13,587 nt of DNA from Actinomycetota bacterium (GTDB lineage Bacteria > Actinomycetota > Acidimicrobiia > Acidimicrobiales > CADCTF01), in contig JAHWJQ010000041.1 in the NCBI GenBank assembly GCA_019348305.1, forward strand, positions 1-13,587, in the 5' to 3' direction. Below, piece after piece: positions 1-7,301 of the stretch. Positions within the stretch are counted from its first letter, which is position 1. Each line of letters opens with the position of its first letter. The notes beneath the pieces are model-generated. The model made no database searches. It was not told the DNA's origin and saw only the letters and a list, made by a program, of their open reading frames with translations. Made by a program: the position numbers and the translations under genes.

Positions 1-2424
1 GAGCCGGGAACGGATTTCCGGGGGCAGGAGTACCCGGGCTTGCCGGAGAACGTCCCTCCACCTCGGGTCCAGCTGCCGCGCAGCTTGCGGACGCTTCGGC
101 AGTCTCGCCCCCGTGGACGTCCGGATGGGCAGTTCCATGTAACGGCGACGCCGACGGCGAGCCCTCCGAAGTGCGTGAGCACGGACGTCGGGATGAGCCC
201 GGCGCCCGTCGCGAGATCGACGAGCCAGACTGGCAGCCCGTACGCGAGCCAGCAGACCGCGATCGCACAGAGGCGTGCGCTCCGGAGGAAGCAGCCGAGC
301 CCGAGGACGAGCGCGGCGACGATCGTGACGTTGGCGGCGAGGCTGGCCGAGAGACCGGCCACGGTGGCGCCGGCGGCGCCGCCGGACGTGCAGCGCCGGC
401 ACCACGAGCGCCCACAGCGCCACCAGCCCGAGGCCGGCCAAGCCGAGGCGCACCAGGGCCGGTAGCCCGCCCTCGTCCCCGGCGTCTCCCAGCGGAGTGG
501 GAGTGGTGTCCTCGGGCGCCGGCGCCGAGGTGGCCGGGCTCTCCTCGGAGGCCACCGTCGTCTGGGTGGGCGCAGCCGTGGTCGCCGTGGTGGGGGCACC
601 AGAGGCGTCCTGGGCCTCGGGCAGGCCGGTGTAGGGCTCCGCTCCCGGCGCCCCCCGCCCCGGGGTGGGTTCGAAGGCCACCCAGCCGTAGCCGTGGAGG
701 TAGACCTCGGGCCAGGCGTGGGCGTGCTCGTCGCGCACGTGGTAGAGACCGTCGGACTGCAACTCCCCCGGTGTGAAGCCGACCGCCACCCGGCTGGGCA
801 GCCCCAACGTGCGAGCCAGCACGGCGTAGGAGCCGGCGAACTGCTCGCAGTACCCGCGGCGGTTGCGCAGGAGGAAGTTCTCGAGTGCCTCCTCGTCGTG
901 GCCCTGCCGGGCGTTGAGGTCGTAGCGGAAGTTGCGGTGGAAATGGTCCTGCAGCGCCCGGGCCTGCTCGTAGGGCGTGCGGGCCCGGGCCGCGGAGACG
1001 ATCCGGCGCGCCTCCTGGCGGATGGTGCCGGAGATGTCGGGCAGGGCCAGGTAGCGCTCGGCCACCGCCGGCGGCGCCTGGGCCGGCGCCCCGGCCAGCA
1101 GTTCCGGCGTGAGCTCGGCCACCTTGGACCGCACCGAGTAGGTGAGCCCGTCGGTGGTCTCCGACGGCGTGATGATGCTGGCCGAGCCGCGGTTGTAGCT
1201 CACCTCGCGCAGCCCGATCACCCGCTCGGGGCGGAAGGCCGCCGGCGCCCACGTCGAGGCCAGCCGGCGCACCGTGAACTCCTGGTCGCTCTGGGTCACG
1301 GGGAGGTCGGGGCGCAGGGGCTCGTCGGTGGCGATGCCGCCCCGGGTGGTGCGGTAGGTGTCGTTGGACGACCAGATGGTGCCGTCGAAGGTGTCGAGCG
1401 AGGTGAGCCGCCAGTACGACCGGACGCTGGCCCTGACCGTGAACACCTCCACCCCTGCCCGTTCCACCAGCCGGCCCCTGATGTCGACCAACGGGCTGAC
1501 GGTGGTGCGGTTGGAGGCGCCCGCTTGGGCGCGGTTCTTGTAGCGCACCACCGGCGGGTCGTCGGCCCCGGGCAGTTTCGGGCCCACGACGAGGCCGAAC
1601 AGAAGGCAGCCAGCCCCGAGGGCGGCGGCCGTGCGCAGCAGCGTGCGGGGCCCGTTGGCGGGGCGGCCGCCGAACCAGGCGCCGGCCCCGTTCGACCGGG
1701 CGAGCCCGTGCACCAGGACGAAGCCGAGGACCCCGGCCACGAACAACATCACCGCCAGGGAGCGGTGGTGGGCGGTGCCCAGCGCCGAGGTGAAGATGAA
1801 AAGCGTGAAGGCGGGGATGATGGCCTCGAAGGTCGCCCGCAGGCGGAACGCCGCCCAGTCGGCCATGAAGGCGGAGATGCCGAGGGCCAGCACGGTGGCC
1901 AGCACGAAGCCGGGCAGCACGGCGGCCGGCGCCTTCACGACCGAGAATGCCCCGCGGGCCGAGGCCAGCGCCTCCAGTGCGGATCCGAGGGTGTGGGGGG
2001 TGGGAAGGCCGTAGGCGGTGGTGTGGCCGAGCACGGTCCACACCCCCACGAGGGCGGCGACGGCGGTCGTGGCCGCGCCCGCCGCGGCCGTCGCGATGTT
2101 GCGGCGCCGGCACCACCAGGCGATGGCGTGGCTGGCCAGGGTCGTGAGCACGACCGGCGCCAGGAAGCCGGCCCCGGTGAACAGGCGGCCGAAGCCGAGG
2201 GCCACGGCCAGCGTGAGGCCGGTCAGGGCCAGGGTCCCCGCCAGCGACCGGTCCGAGCGCCAGCCGCCCGAGTGCCCGCGACCCGGCTGCTCGCCCCGCT
2301 CAGAGGCGCCGCTCGGGCCCCGGCCCTGGGGTCCGGTGGGATCCGCCGGGCGGCCAGACCCGTCGGGCCCCGACTGGACGGGTGCGGCCGGCGGGCGGGG
2401 ATTGGCAGCGACGGTACTGGCCAT
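1..2424 (-). CDS. TgpA-like membrane transglutaminase (DUF3488 + transglutaminase core), 3' part disrupted
   Basis: The ORF starts at ATG 2424, which shares one base with the DUF58 stop (TGATG), and is open to the window edge. Residues 1-60 are Pro/Gly/Ser-rich and look disordered. About six hydrophobic segments follow up to about residue 260. Next comes an extracytoplasmic part with the TgpA-type YWRLTSLDTFDG stretch, then a transglutaminase core with Cys526 (GYCEQF), His569 (AHAWPEV) and an acidic third position Glu585 (FEPTPG). A Thr/Ala/Pro linker leads to a last membrane helix ending in VVPALHVRRRR. The family normally continues into a cytoplasmic DUF4129 domain, which is not recognisable here. 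Downstream of about base 390 this frame turns arginine-rich, like a wrong-frame translation, while another frame looks coding. Proteins of this kind are thought to act at the cell envelope on peptide or protein substrates, beside MoxR and DUF58 partners. The identity of the first 670 residues is firm; the end is not. Confidence 0.88.
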   Translation of the reverse strand, partial: MASTVAANPRPPAAPVQSGPDGSGRPADPTGPQGRGPSGASERGEQPGRGHSGGWRSDRSLAGTLALTGLTLAVALGFGRLFTGAGFLAPVVLTTLASHAIAWWCRRRNIATAAAGAATTAVAALVGVWTVLGHTTAYGLPTPHTLGSALEALASARGAFSVVKAPAAVLPGFVLATVLALGISAFMADWAAFRLRATFEAIIPAFTLFIFTSALGTAHHRSLAVMLFVAGVLGFVLVHGLARSNGAGAWFGGRPANGPRTLLRTAAALGAGCLLFGLVVGPKLPGADDPPVVRYKNRAQAGASNRTTVSPLVDIRGRLVERAGVEVFTVRASVRSYWRLTSLDTFDGTIWSSNDTYRTTRGGIATDEPLRPDLPVTQSDQEFTVRRLASTWAPAAFRPERVIGLREVSYNRGSASIITPSETTDGLTYSVRSKVAELTPELLAGAPAQAPPAVAERYLALPDISGTIRQEARRIVSAARARTPYEQARALQDHFHRNFRYDLNARQGHDEEALENFLLRNRRGYCEQFAGSYAVLARTLGLPSRVAVGFTPGELQSDGLYHVRDEHAHAWPEVYLHGYGWVAFEPTPGRGAPGAEPYTGLPEAQDASGAPTTATTAAPTQTTVASEESPATSAPAPEDTTPTPLGDAGDEGGLPALVRLGLAGLGLVALWALVVPALHVRRRRRRHRGRSLGQPRRQRHDRRRARPRARLLPPERTPLCDRGLLARVRAASLARRSRDGRRAHPDVRAHALRRARRRRRRYMELPIRTSTGARLPKRPQAARQLDPRWRDVLRQARVLLPPEIRSRL
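125..383 (-). other. Out-of-frame hydrophobic coding-like segment at the broken end of the TgpA gene
   Basis: In the minus frame that begins one base later than the TgpA frame, bases 383 to about 130 have almost only G or C at third codon positions. They translate to a membrane-protein-like stretch (LSASLAANVTIVAALVLGLG, then LAYGLPVWLVDLATGAGLIP, then TSVLTHFGGLAVGVAVTW). The TgpA frame over the same bases is arginine-rich. TgpA proteins do not normally carry extra membrane helices after their last one, so this looks like part of a different integral membrane protein. No start or stop of its own is visible. Upstream of about base 138 coding bias seems to move to another frame again (ATG at 138, MELPIRTSTG onward), with weak support. 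A rearrangement, a chimeric contig end or stacked indels would all fit. Confidence 0.5.
2294..2320 (-). repeat. Dispersed 27-bp GC-rich repeat, copy C (inside the TgpA gene)
   Basis: Read on the plus strand it begins CCCCGCTC and ends GCCGCTCGGGCCC. It matches the copy at 12559-12585 (reverse complement) at 24 of 27 bases and the copy at 8742-8768 at 25 of 27. It encodes about residues 35-43 of TgpA (GPSGASERG), in the disordered N-terminal tail ahead of the first membrane helix. Confidence 0.55.
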
Positions 2425-3638
2425 CAGCGGGCCGCCCCCACCGAGGAGGCCGCCTGCTCCCAGGCAGCGGCGAACGCCACACCGGCGGTGACCCGCACCA
2501 CTGCGCTCATCGCCGGCAGGGCGCCCGGTGGCAGCAGCGACGGGCGGCCCCCGCTGCCCCCTTCGTAGGCCGAGCGCTCGAACAGGACGAGCACGACCCT
2601 GCTGTAACGGGCCCGCAGGCGCCCCAGCGCTTCGAGGTCGGCCGGGGTCACCCGGTCGGTAGTGACGATGGCCAGGACGCCACCGTTGCCGGCCCGGCGC
2701 AAGGTGTCGGCCACGCCGGCCAACCTGTCGTGCCGGCTTGCCGCAACGGTGGCGAGGTGCTCGAGGATTGCCTCGGAGTGGGCGTGCCCGACGGCGGTGC
2801 CCGAATCGGTGCCGTCGGTGGACACCAGCCGGATCAGTGAGCGCTCGCGCAGGCTGGCGGCGTGGATGCTGGCCGCGGCCGACACCACCAGCTCGAGCGA
2901 CTCCGGCGTGTGTACCCGATGGCGCACGTCGACCAGGATGGTGACCCGGCTCTGCCACGGCATCTCGTCCTGGCGGATCATGAGGTCGTCGACCACCCTG
3001 GCGGTGGAGGCCCAGTGGACGCGTCGCAGGTCGTCGCCCACCTCATAGGGCCGCAGCGCGTAGAAGTCCTCCCCTTGGCCGAGCAGGGCCCGCGGATGCC
3101 GCGCCCCGGAGTGGGGGTCCTCCCCGTGGGCCGCGGGCAGGGGGGACACCACGTCGATCCTCGGGTAGACGGTGAGCTGGGTGACGCCGACGCTCGTCGA
3201 GACGCGCCGGGCCAGGGCGAAGGGGTCGCTCAACGACACCTCCAGCGGGCCGATGTCGAAGATCCCCCGCTCCTCGGTGGGCAGGCGGTAGGCGGCCCGG
3301 CTGCTGGCCCCGGGCGCCAGCGGCGGCACCAGGAATCGGGCCCACCTCCACCCCTGGTCGAACGGGTCGCGCACCTCCAGCACCGGGGTGCGGCGGCTGC
3401 CGACGTTGCGGATCCCGAGGTCGACGCGGCTCGAGCCGCCGGCGTGGACCCGGGGCGGGTGCAGCACCCTCTCGGTGCGCACGTCGAGGCTGTGCAAGGC
3501 CACGTAGCCCAGGGCGGCGAGCCAGAGGGCGGTGGTCCCGGCGGCCAGGATGTACAGCTCGACCAGGCCGAGGACGCGGCCGGCCACGAGCAGCGCCAAC
3601 GTGGCGCCGAGCAGGCTCCATCCGCGCCGGGTCAACAC
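2424..3638 (-). CDS. DUF58 domain protein with N-terminal membrane anchor
   Basis: This 404-residue protein starts at GTG 3638, 7 bp after the moxR stop, and overlaps the TgpA start by one base, so the three genes should be co-translated. Two hydrophobic segments (about residues 7-25 and 28-48) anchor it in the membrane. A beta-rich middle region resembles the stretch that precedes DUF58 in this family. The DUF58 signature lies at about 189-222: [21 protein letters not shown], then [19 protein letters not shown]-like fold then begins with ILVDVR (about 234-239). DUF58 proteins next to MoxR ATPases are taken to be their partners or effectors, and their molecular function is not settled. The length is normal for the family and I see no damage. 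Confidence 0.92.
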   Translation of the reverse strand: MLTRRGWSLLGATLALLVAGRVLGLVELYILAAGTTALWLAALGYVALHSLDVRTERVLHPPRVHAGGSSRVDLGIRNVGSRRTPVLEVRDPFDQGWRWARFLVPPLAPGASSRAAYRLPTEERGIFDIGPLEVSLSDPFALARRVSTSVGVTQLTVYPRIDVVSPLPAAHGEDPHSGARHPRALLGQGEDFYALRPYEVGDDLRRVHWASTARVVDDLMIRQDEMPWQSRVTILVDVRHRVHTPESLELVVSAAASIHAASLRERSLIRLVSTDGTDSGTAVGHAHSEAILEHLATVAASRHDRLAGVADTLRRAGNGGVLAIVTTDRVTPADLEALGRLRARYSRVVLVLFERSAYEGGSGGRPSLLPPGALPAMSAVVRVTAGVAFAAAWEQAASSVGAAR

Positions 3639-3645
3639 CGCACCG

Positions 3646-4617
3646 TCAGACCTTGGCGGTCGGGACCGCGACCGAACCCAGCACGTCGTCGAGCACGTCG
3701 GCCTGGTTCAGCCCACTCATGGACGCCTCGGGGGTCAGGACCAGTCGGTGCTCGAGCACCGGGCCGGCCAGAGCCTTGAGGTCGTCGGGCAGGATGTACT
3801 CCCGGCCGACGGAGGCGGCCAGTGCCCGGGTGGCCCGCAGCAGTGCCAGGGTCCCCCGCGGGGAGACGCCGAGCGCCAGGCGGGGGTGGCGCCGGGTGGC
3901 GTCGGACAGGTCGACGAGGTAGCTCTTCAGGCTCGGGGCCACATGGACGGACTGGGCTATGGAGGCCATCACGCCGATGTCTGCGGCCGTGGCGACCGCG
4001 CTGACGTGGTCGGCGTTGGGCGCCCCGTGGGTGTCGAGGATCTCCAGCTCGGCCACCTTGTCGGGGTAGCCCATCTCGATGCGCATCAAGAAGCGGTCGA
4101 GCTGGCTCTCCGGCAGGGGGTAGGTGCCCTCGTGCTCGACCGGGTTCTGGGTGGCGATGACCATGAAGGGCGAGGCGAGGGCGTAGGTGGTGGAGTCGAC
4201 CGTCACCTGGCGCTCCTCCATGGCCTCGAGCAGGGCCGACTGCGTCTTGGGTGAGGCGCGGTTGATCTCGTCGCCCAGCACGATGTTGGCGAAGATGCCG
4301 CCGTGACGGAACTCGAAGGTGTCGCTGTTGCGCTTGTACACCATCACGCCGGTCACGTCGGACGGCAGGAGGTCCGGGGTGAACTGGATGCGGCTGTACT
4401 GGCCCTGCACCGACGCGGCCAGGGCCTTGGCCATGCTGGTCTTGCCCACGCCGGGGACGTCCTCGATGAGCAGGTGGCCCTCGGCCACCATGCACACCAT
4501 GGCCAAGCGGATGGCGTCCTCCTTGCCGGAGATCACCTGGCCGACGTTGTCGACGATGGCGTCGAAGCGGTCGGCGAAGGAGGCGATGCTCTGCGCCGCC
4601 GTGCGCTGTCTGGCCAT
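3646..4617 (-). CDS. MoxR-family AAA+ ATPase
   Basis: This 323-residue protein has the full MoxR motif set: Walker A DVPGVGKT (53-60), Walker [10 protein letters not shown] (112-120, with Asp116 and Glu117), [14 protein letters not shown], sensor-1 VIATQNPVE (Asn158), and a C-terminal lid. The role of the family is ATP-driven remodelling or maturation of protein complexes, usually with VWA or DUF58 partners encoded alongside. Here the partner genes are DUF58 and TgpA directly downstream. I chose ATG 4617 because the MoxR homology starts a few residues later ([20 protein letters not shown]); the frame stays open upstream, but that stretch is antisense to the DUF885 gene. No Shine-Dalgarno precedes the ATG, and a TACGCT hexamer lies 8 nt upstream, so the message may be leaderless. 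Confidence 0.95.
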   Translation of the reverse strand: MARQRTAAQSIASFADRFDAIVDNVGQVISGKEDAIRLAMVCMVAEGHLLIEDVPGVGKTSMAKALAASVQGQYSRIQFTPDLLPSDVTGVMVYKRNSDTFEFRHGGIFANIVLGDEINRASPKTQSALLEAMEERQVTVDSTTYALASPFMVIATQNPVEHEGTYPLPESQLDRFLMRIEMGYPDKVAELEILDTHGAPNADHVSAVATAADIGVMASIAQSVHVAPSLKSYLVDLSDATRRHPRLALGVSPRGTLALLRATRALAASVGREYILPDDLKALAGPVLEHRLVLTPEASMSGLNQADVLDDVLGSVAVPTAKV

Positions 4618-4625
4618 CGCAGGGC

Positions 4626-4631
4626 AGCGTA
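4626..4631 (-). promoter_or_regulatory. Putative -10 element of the moxR-DUF58-tgpA operon
   Basis: On the minus strand TACGCT (TANNNT type) ends 8 nt before the moxR ATG. The gap to the preceding DUF885 stop is only 47 bp, no Shine-Dalgarno is present, and I find no clear -35 box. The arrangement suits a leaderless actinobacterial transcript. Confidence 0.35.
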
Positions 4632-4664
4632 GTGTCCTGCCGTTCCTAGTGGACCGGCAGGTGG

Positions 4665-6407
4665 CTATCGCTCGAACGTGTCGATCCAGGACCGCACCCG
4701 GGACTCCAGCACGTCGAGGGGCAGTGCACCGCCCCCCAGCACGACGTCGTGGAACAGACGGACGTCGAAGGCGGGCCCCAGAGCGTCGAGTGCCTCTCGT
4801 CGTAGGCGGGTGATCGTGCGCTCGCCGAGCTTGTAGGCCAGCGCCTGCGCCGGCCACGAGATGTACCTGTCGACCTCGACGGTGATGTCGTGGAGGGGCT
4901 TGCTCGAGCGTTCGCGGAAGTAGTCGATGGCCTGCTGGCGCGACCAGCCGAAGGCGTGGATGCCGGTGTCGACCACCAGCCGCACCGCCCTCCACATCTC
5001 ATAGGTGAGCGCGCCGAAGCGGCTGTAGGGGTCGGTGTAGAGGCCGAGCTCACGGCCGAGGCTCTCGGCGTAGAGTCCCCAGCCCTCGACGTAGGCGGTG
5101 TAGCCGTAGTTCATGGTACGGAACCGCGGCAGGCCCTCCAGCTCGGCGGCCAGGGCGATCTGCAGGTGGTGCCCGGGCACCGCCTCGTGCAGCGTGAGTG
5201 CCTCCATCTCCCACTTGGGCCGCGAAGCCAGGTCGTAGGTGTTGGCGTAGAACCAGCCGGGCCGCCCGGCAGCCAGGGATCCCCGCACGTAATAGGCGGT
5301 GGTGGTGGAAGGCGCCTCGTGGTCGGGCACCGGGCAGACGCCGTAGGGCAGCCGGGGCAGGGTGGCGAAGAGCGCCGGCAGCCCCGGGTCGATGCGCTTG
5401 GCGATGTCGCGGTAGCCGGCCAGCAGGGCGTCGGGGTCGGTGAAGTAGAAGCGGGGATCGGTACGCAGGTGCTCGCTGAACGCTTCGAACGAACCGTGGT
5501 GGCCGGTCTCGGCGATCACCTCGTCCATCTGGGCGCGGATGCGCTCGCACTCGGCCAGCCCGATCTCGTGGACCTGGGCCGGGGTGAGCTCGGTGGTGGT
5601 GTAGGCGGCCACCAGGTGGGCGTACCAGGCGTCGCCGTCGGGCAGGGCCGACCACGGGACCGTCTCCCGGCAGGCCGGGAGGTAGGTCTCGCGCAGGTGG
5701 TGTTGCAGCCGCCGGAAGGCCCGAACCGCCACCTCGCTGAAGGCCGCCGTGGCCTCGGCCCGCAGCTCCTCGAAGTCGTCGGCGTCGACCGCCTCCGGGC
5801 GGGCCCGGAAGGCGCCGAGCAAGGCGCTTGCCTCCGGTTTGGCGGCGGCCAGCACCTCCAGTTGTTCAGGGACGTCCTCGACCGTCACCCGGGGCGGCGT
5901 GACACCGTCGCCACGACCCTCGTCCAACCAGGCGATGACCTGGTCGACGTAGGTCGTCACGCCGTTCAGGCGGGCGACCACGTCCTCCAGGTCGCCCAGC
6001 GTGCGGGCCGGCATCAGCGACAAGATCCGGGGCAGGGTGAGATGGGGGCCGGTCATCTTCGAGATCGGCAGGCGTTCCGGCCGAAATCGCGCCGCGCCGC
6101 GCCGCACCTCTTGGTTGCGGCGGAACAGGTCCAGGCTGAGACCGTCTGTGTCGTCGAGGGTGGCGGGGTCGAAGGTCGCCAGCGCCCTCAGGACCTCCTG
6201 CACCTCCAGGTGGCGCCGAGCTACGGCACTGTCCGAGAGGTCGCTCCAGCGGTGGTTGTGGCCGGGCCAGCCGCTGGCCGTGGCCAACTCGGGGAACTCC
6301 TCCATCTCGTGCTCCCAGCACAGCTCGAAGAGCATGTGGAGCCGTTGGGGCTCGGGGACCCCTTCGACGTTGTCGGCGAGGTCGGCCGCACGCATCGAGA
6401 AGCTCAC
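4665..6407 (-). CDS. DUF885 family protein (gluzincin-like peptidase)
   Basis: About 580 residues from GTG 6407, or 576 from ATG 6395; the sequence does not decide between them. GTG 6407 is favoured by a TAGCGT hexamer 8 nt upstream. The zinc-peptidase signature HEAVPGH lies at about residues 407-413, and the probable third ligand Glu is in YVEGWGLYAE (about Glu441), the usual DUF885 spacing. The C-terminal half holds further family motifs (ALTYEMWRAVRLVVDTGIH, then ISWPAQALAYKLGE). There is no signal peptide or membrane segment, so it is probably cytoplasmic. DUF885 proteins are presumed metallo-carboxypeptidases of uncertain substrate. Its stop is 47 bp from the moxR start on the same strand, so read-through into moxR is possible. 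Longer upstream reading of this frame is only antisense to the ROK gene. Confidence 0.92.
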   Translation of the reverse strand: MSFSMRAADLADNVEGVPEPQRLHMLFELCWEHEMEEFPELATASGWPGHNHRWSDLSDSAVARRHLEVQEVLRALATFDPATLDDTDGLSLDLFRRNQEVRRGAARFRPERLPISKMTGPHLTLPRILSLMPARTLGDLEDVVARLNGVTTYVDQVIAWLDEGRGDGVTPPRVTVEDVPEQLEVLAAAKPEASALLGAFRARPEAVDADDFEELRAEATAAFSEVAVRAFRRLQHHLRETYLPACRETVPWSALPDGDAWYAHLVAAYTTTELTPAQVHEIGLAECERIRAQMDEVIAETGHHGSFEAFSEHLRTDPRFYFTDPDALLAGYRDIAKRIDPGLPALFATLPRLPYGVCPVPDHEAPSTTTAYYVRGSLAAGRPGWFYANTYDLASRPKWEMEALTLHEAVPGHHLQIALAAELEGLPRFRTMNYGYTAYVEGWGLYAESLGRELGLYTDPYSRFGALTYEMWRAVRLVVDTGIHAFGWSRQQAIDYFRERSSKPLHDITVEVDRYISWPAQALAYKLGERTITRLRREALDALGPAFDVRLFHDVVLGGGALPLDVLESRVRSWIDTFER

Positions 6408-6415
6408 GAGGGCGA

Positions 6416-6425
6416 ACGCTACGTT
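6416..6425. promoter_or_regulatory. Overlapping divergent -10 elements between the DUF885 and ROK genes
   Basis: The plus strand carries TACGTT at 6420-6425, ending 6 nt before the ROK GTG. The minus strand carries TAGCGT at 6421-6416, ending 8 nt before the DUF885 GTG at 6407. The two hexamers share bases 6420-6421, and the stretch AACGCTACGTT is close to its own reverse complement. No Shine-Dalgarno or clear -35 is visible on either side. This is inferred from pattern alone. Confidence 0.4.
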
Positions 6426-6431
6426 GCCGCG

Positions 6432-7292
6432 GTGGGAACGGTGCTGGCCCTCGACATCGGCGGGACCAAGCTGGCCGCCGGCGTGGTGACCGACACGGGT
6501 CAGCTGGTGCGGCGAGTCACCGCGCCCACGCCTGGCGACGACCTGTTCCCCCGCCTCGTCTCCCTGGTGGAAGAGGTACGCAACGGCGAGGAGCAGCTCT
6601 GCGGGGTGGGCTGCGGTGGCCCGATGAGCGCCGGCGGCGAGGAGGTGTCGCCTCTGAACATCAGCCAGTGGCGCCGCTTCCCCCTGCGCCGGCGCCTCAC
6701 CGAGGAATTTGGCCTGCCCGTCCACGTCGACAACGACGCCAAGGCGCTGGCTCTCGGAGAGGGGTGGGTGGGGGCGGCTGGCGGTGTCGCCGACTTCATC
6801 GCCATGGTCGTGTCCACCGGGGTCGGTGGCGGCATCGTCCTCGGCGGCCGGCTACTCGACGGTGCCGCCGGCAACGCCGGCCACATCGGCCACGTGATCG
6901 TCGAGCCCGAGGGCCGCGCGTGCGCCTGCGGCGCCCGGGGGTGCCTCGAGGCCGAGGCATCGGGCACGGCCATCGCCGCTCGCACCGGCCGCCCTGCTGG
7001 GGAGGCGCCGGCTGAGGTGCGCGAGCGCACGGGCCGGTTGGTGGGCCGGGCCGTGGGCTCGGTGGCGAACCTCCTCGACCTGCGCCTCGCCGTCGTCGCC
7101 GGCTCGGTGGCACTCGGCTTCGGCGACACCTTCTTCCGCGCTGCCCAGGCCGAGCTCGACCGCACTGCCCAGCTCGACTTCTCCCGGGGAGCGGCCATCG
7201 TGCCCGCCGGCCTCGGCGACGGTGGGCCGCTCGTCGGCGCAGCCGCCGTGGCGCTTCGCGGCGCCGGCCGCCTGTCAACTACCGAGCGGTAA
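6432..7292 (+). CDS. ROK family sugar kinase (glucokinase-like)
   Basis: This 286-residue protein has a single ROK domain and no N-terminal helix-turn-helix, so it is a kinase rather than a repressor of the family. The phosphate-binding strand LALDIGGTKLAAGVV sits at about 5-19 and the catalytic Asp102 in DNDAKALALGE. The ROK zinc cluster appears as His154 with Cys164, Cys166 and Cys171 (GRACACGARGCLEAEASG). The glutamate of the common GEIGH motif is His151 here (NAGHIGH), a variant I believe occurs in other members. It probably phosphorylates glucose or a related hexose with ATP in the cytoplasm. GTG 6432 was chosen because it follows TACGTT by 6 nt; GTG 6441 (directly before LALDIGG) is an alternative. 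It is transcribed divergently from the DUF885 gene across 24 bp. Confidence 0.9.
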   Translation: MGTVLALDIGGTKLAAGVVTDTGQLVRRVTAPTPGDDLFPRLVSLVEEVRNGEEQLCGVGCGGPMSAGGEEVSPLNISQWRRFPLRRRLTEEFGLPVHVDNDAKALALGEGWVGAAGGVADFIAMVVSTGVGGGIVLGGRLLDGAAGNAGHIGHVIVEPEGRACACGARGCLEAEASGTAIAARTGRPAGEAPAEVRERTGRLVGRAVGSVANLLDLRLAVVAGSVALGFGDTFFRAAQAELDRTAQLDFSRGAAIVPAGLGDGGPLVGAAAVALRGAGRLSTTER

Positions 7293-7295
7293 CCT
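7290..7295 (+). promoter_or_regulatory. Putative -10 element of the acyl-CoA dehydrogenase gene
   Basis: TAACCT (TANNNT type) lies 6 nt before ATG 7302, and its first three bases are the TAA stop of the ROK gene. No Shine-Dalgarno precedes the ATG. The spacing equals that at the ROK start and fits a leaderless transcript, although read-through from the ROK gene is also possible. Confidence 0.35.
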
Positions 7296-7301
7296 CGGCC
7301 C

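Noticed and set aside
171..776. 201-aa charged plus-strand ORF near the window start
   Set aside because: It is antisense to the hydrophobic minus-frame segment and the TgpA C-terminus; its codon bias is weaker than the minus frame.
694..2568. 624-aa plus-strand ORF across the TgpA gene
   Set aside because: Gly/Arg/Asp/His-rich antisense shadow; the minus frame has clear TgpA motifs and membrane helices.
2862..3779. 305-aa plus-strand ORF over the DUF58 gene
   Set aside because: Low-complexity Gly/Arg/Val/Gln composition typical of an antisense shadow in high-GC DNA.
4618..4995. N-terminal extension of MoxR to 4995
   Set aside because: It is antisense to the DUF885 C-terminus; MoxR homology starts right after ATG 4617.
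4890..6431. Long plus-strand ORF running into the ROK gene as one 800-aa protein
   Set aside because: The upstream 500 residues are antisense to the DUF885 gene and have no domain character; the ROK protein starts at about 6432.
6408..6725. N-terminal extension of the DUF885 protein to 6725
   Set aside because: It is antisense to the ROK coding region and lacks homology to the family; GTG 6407 or ATG 6395 fits better.
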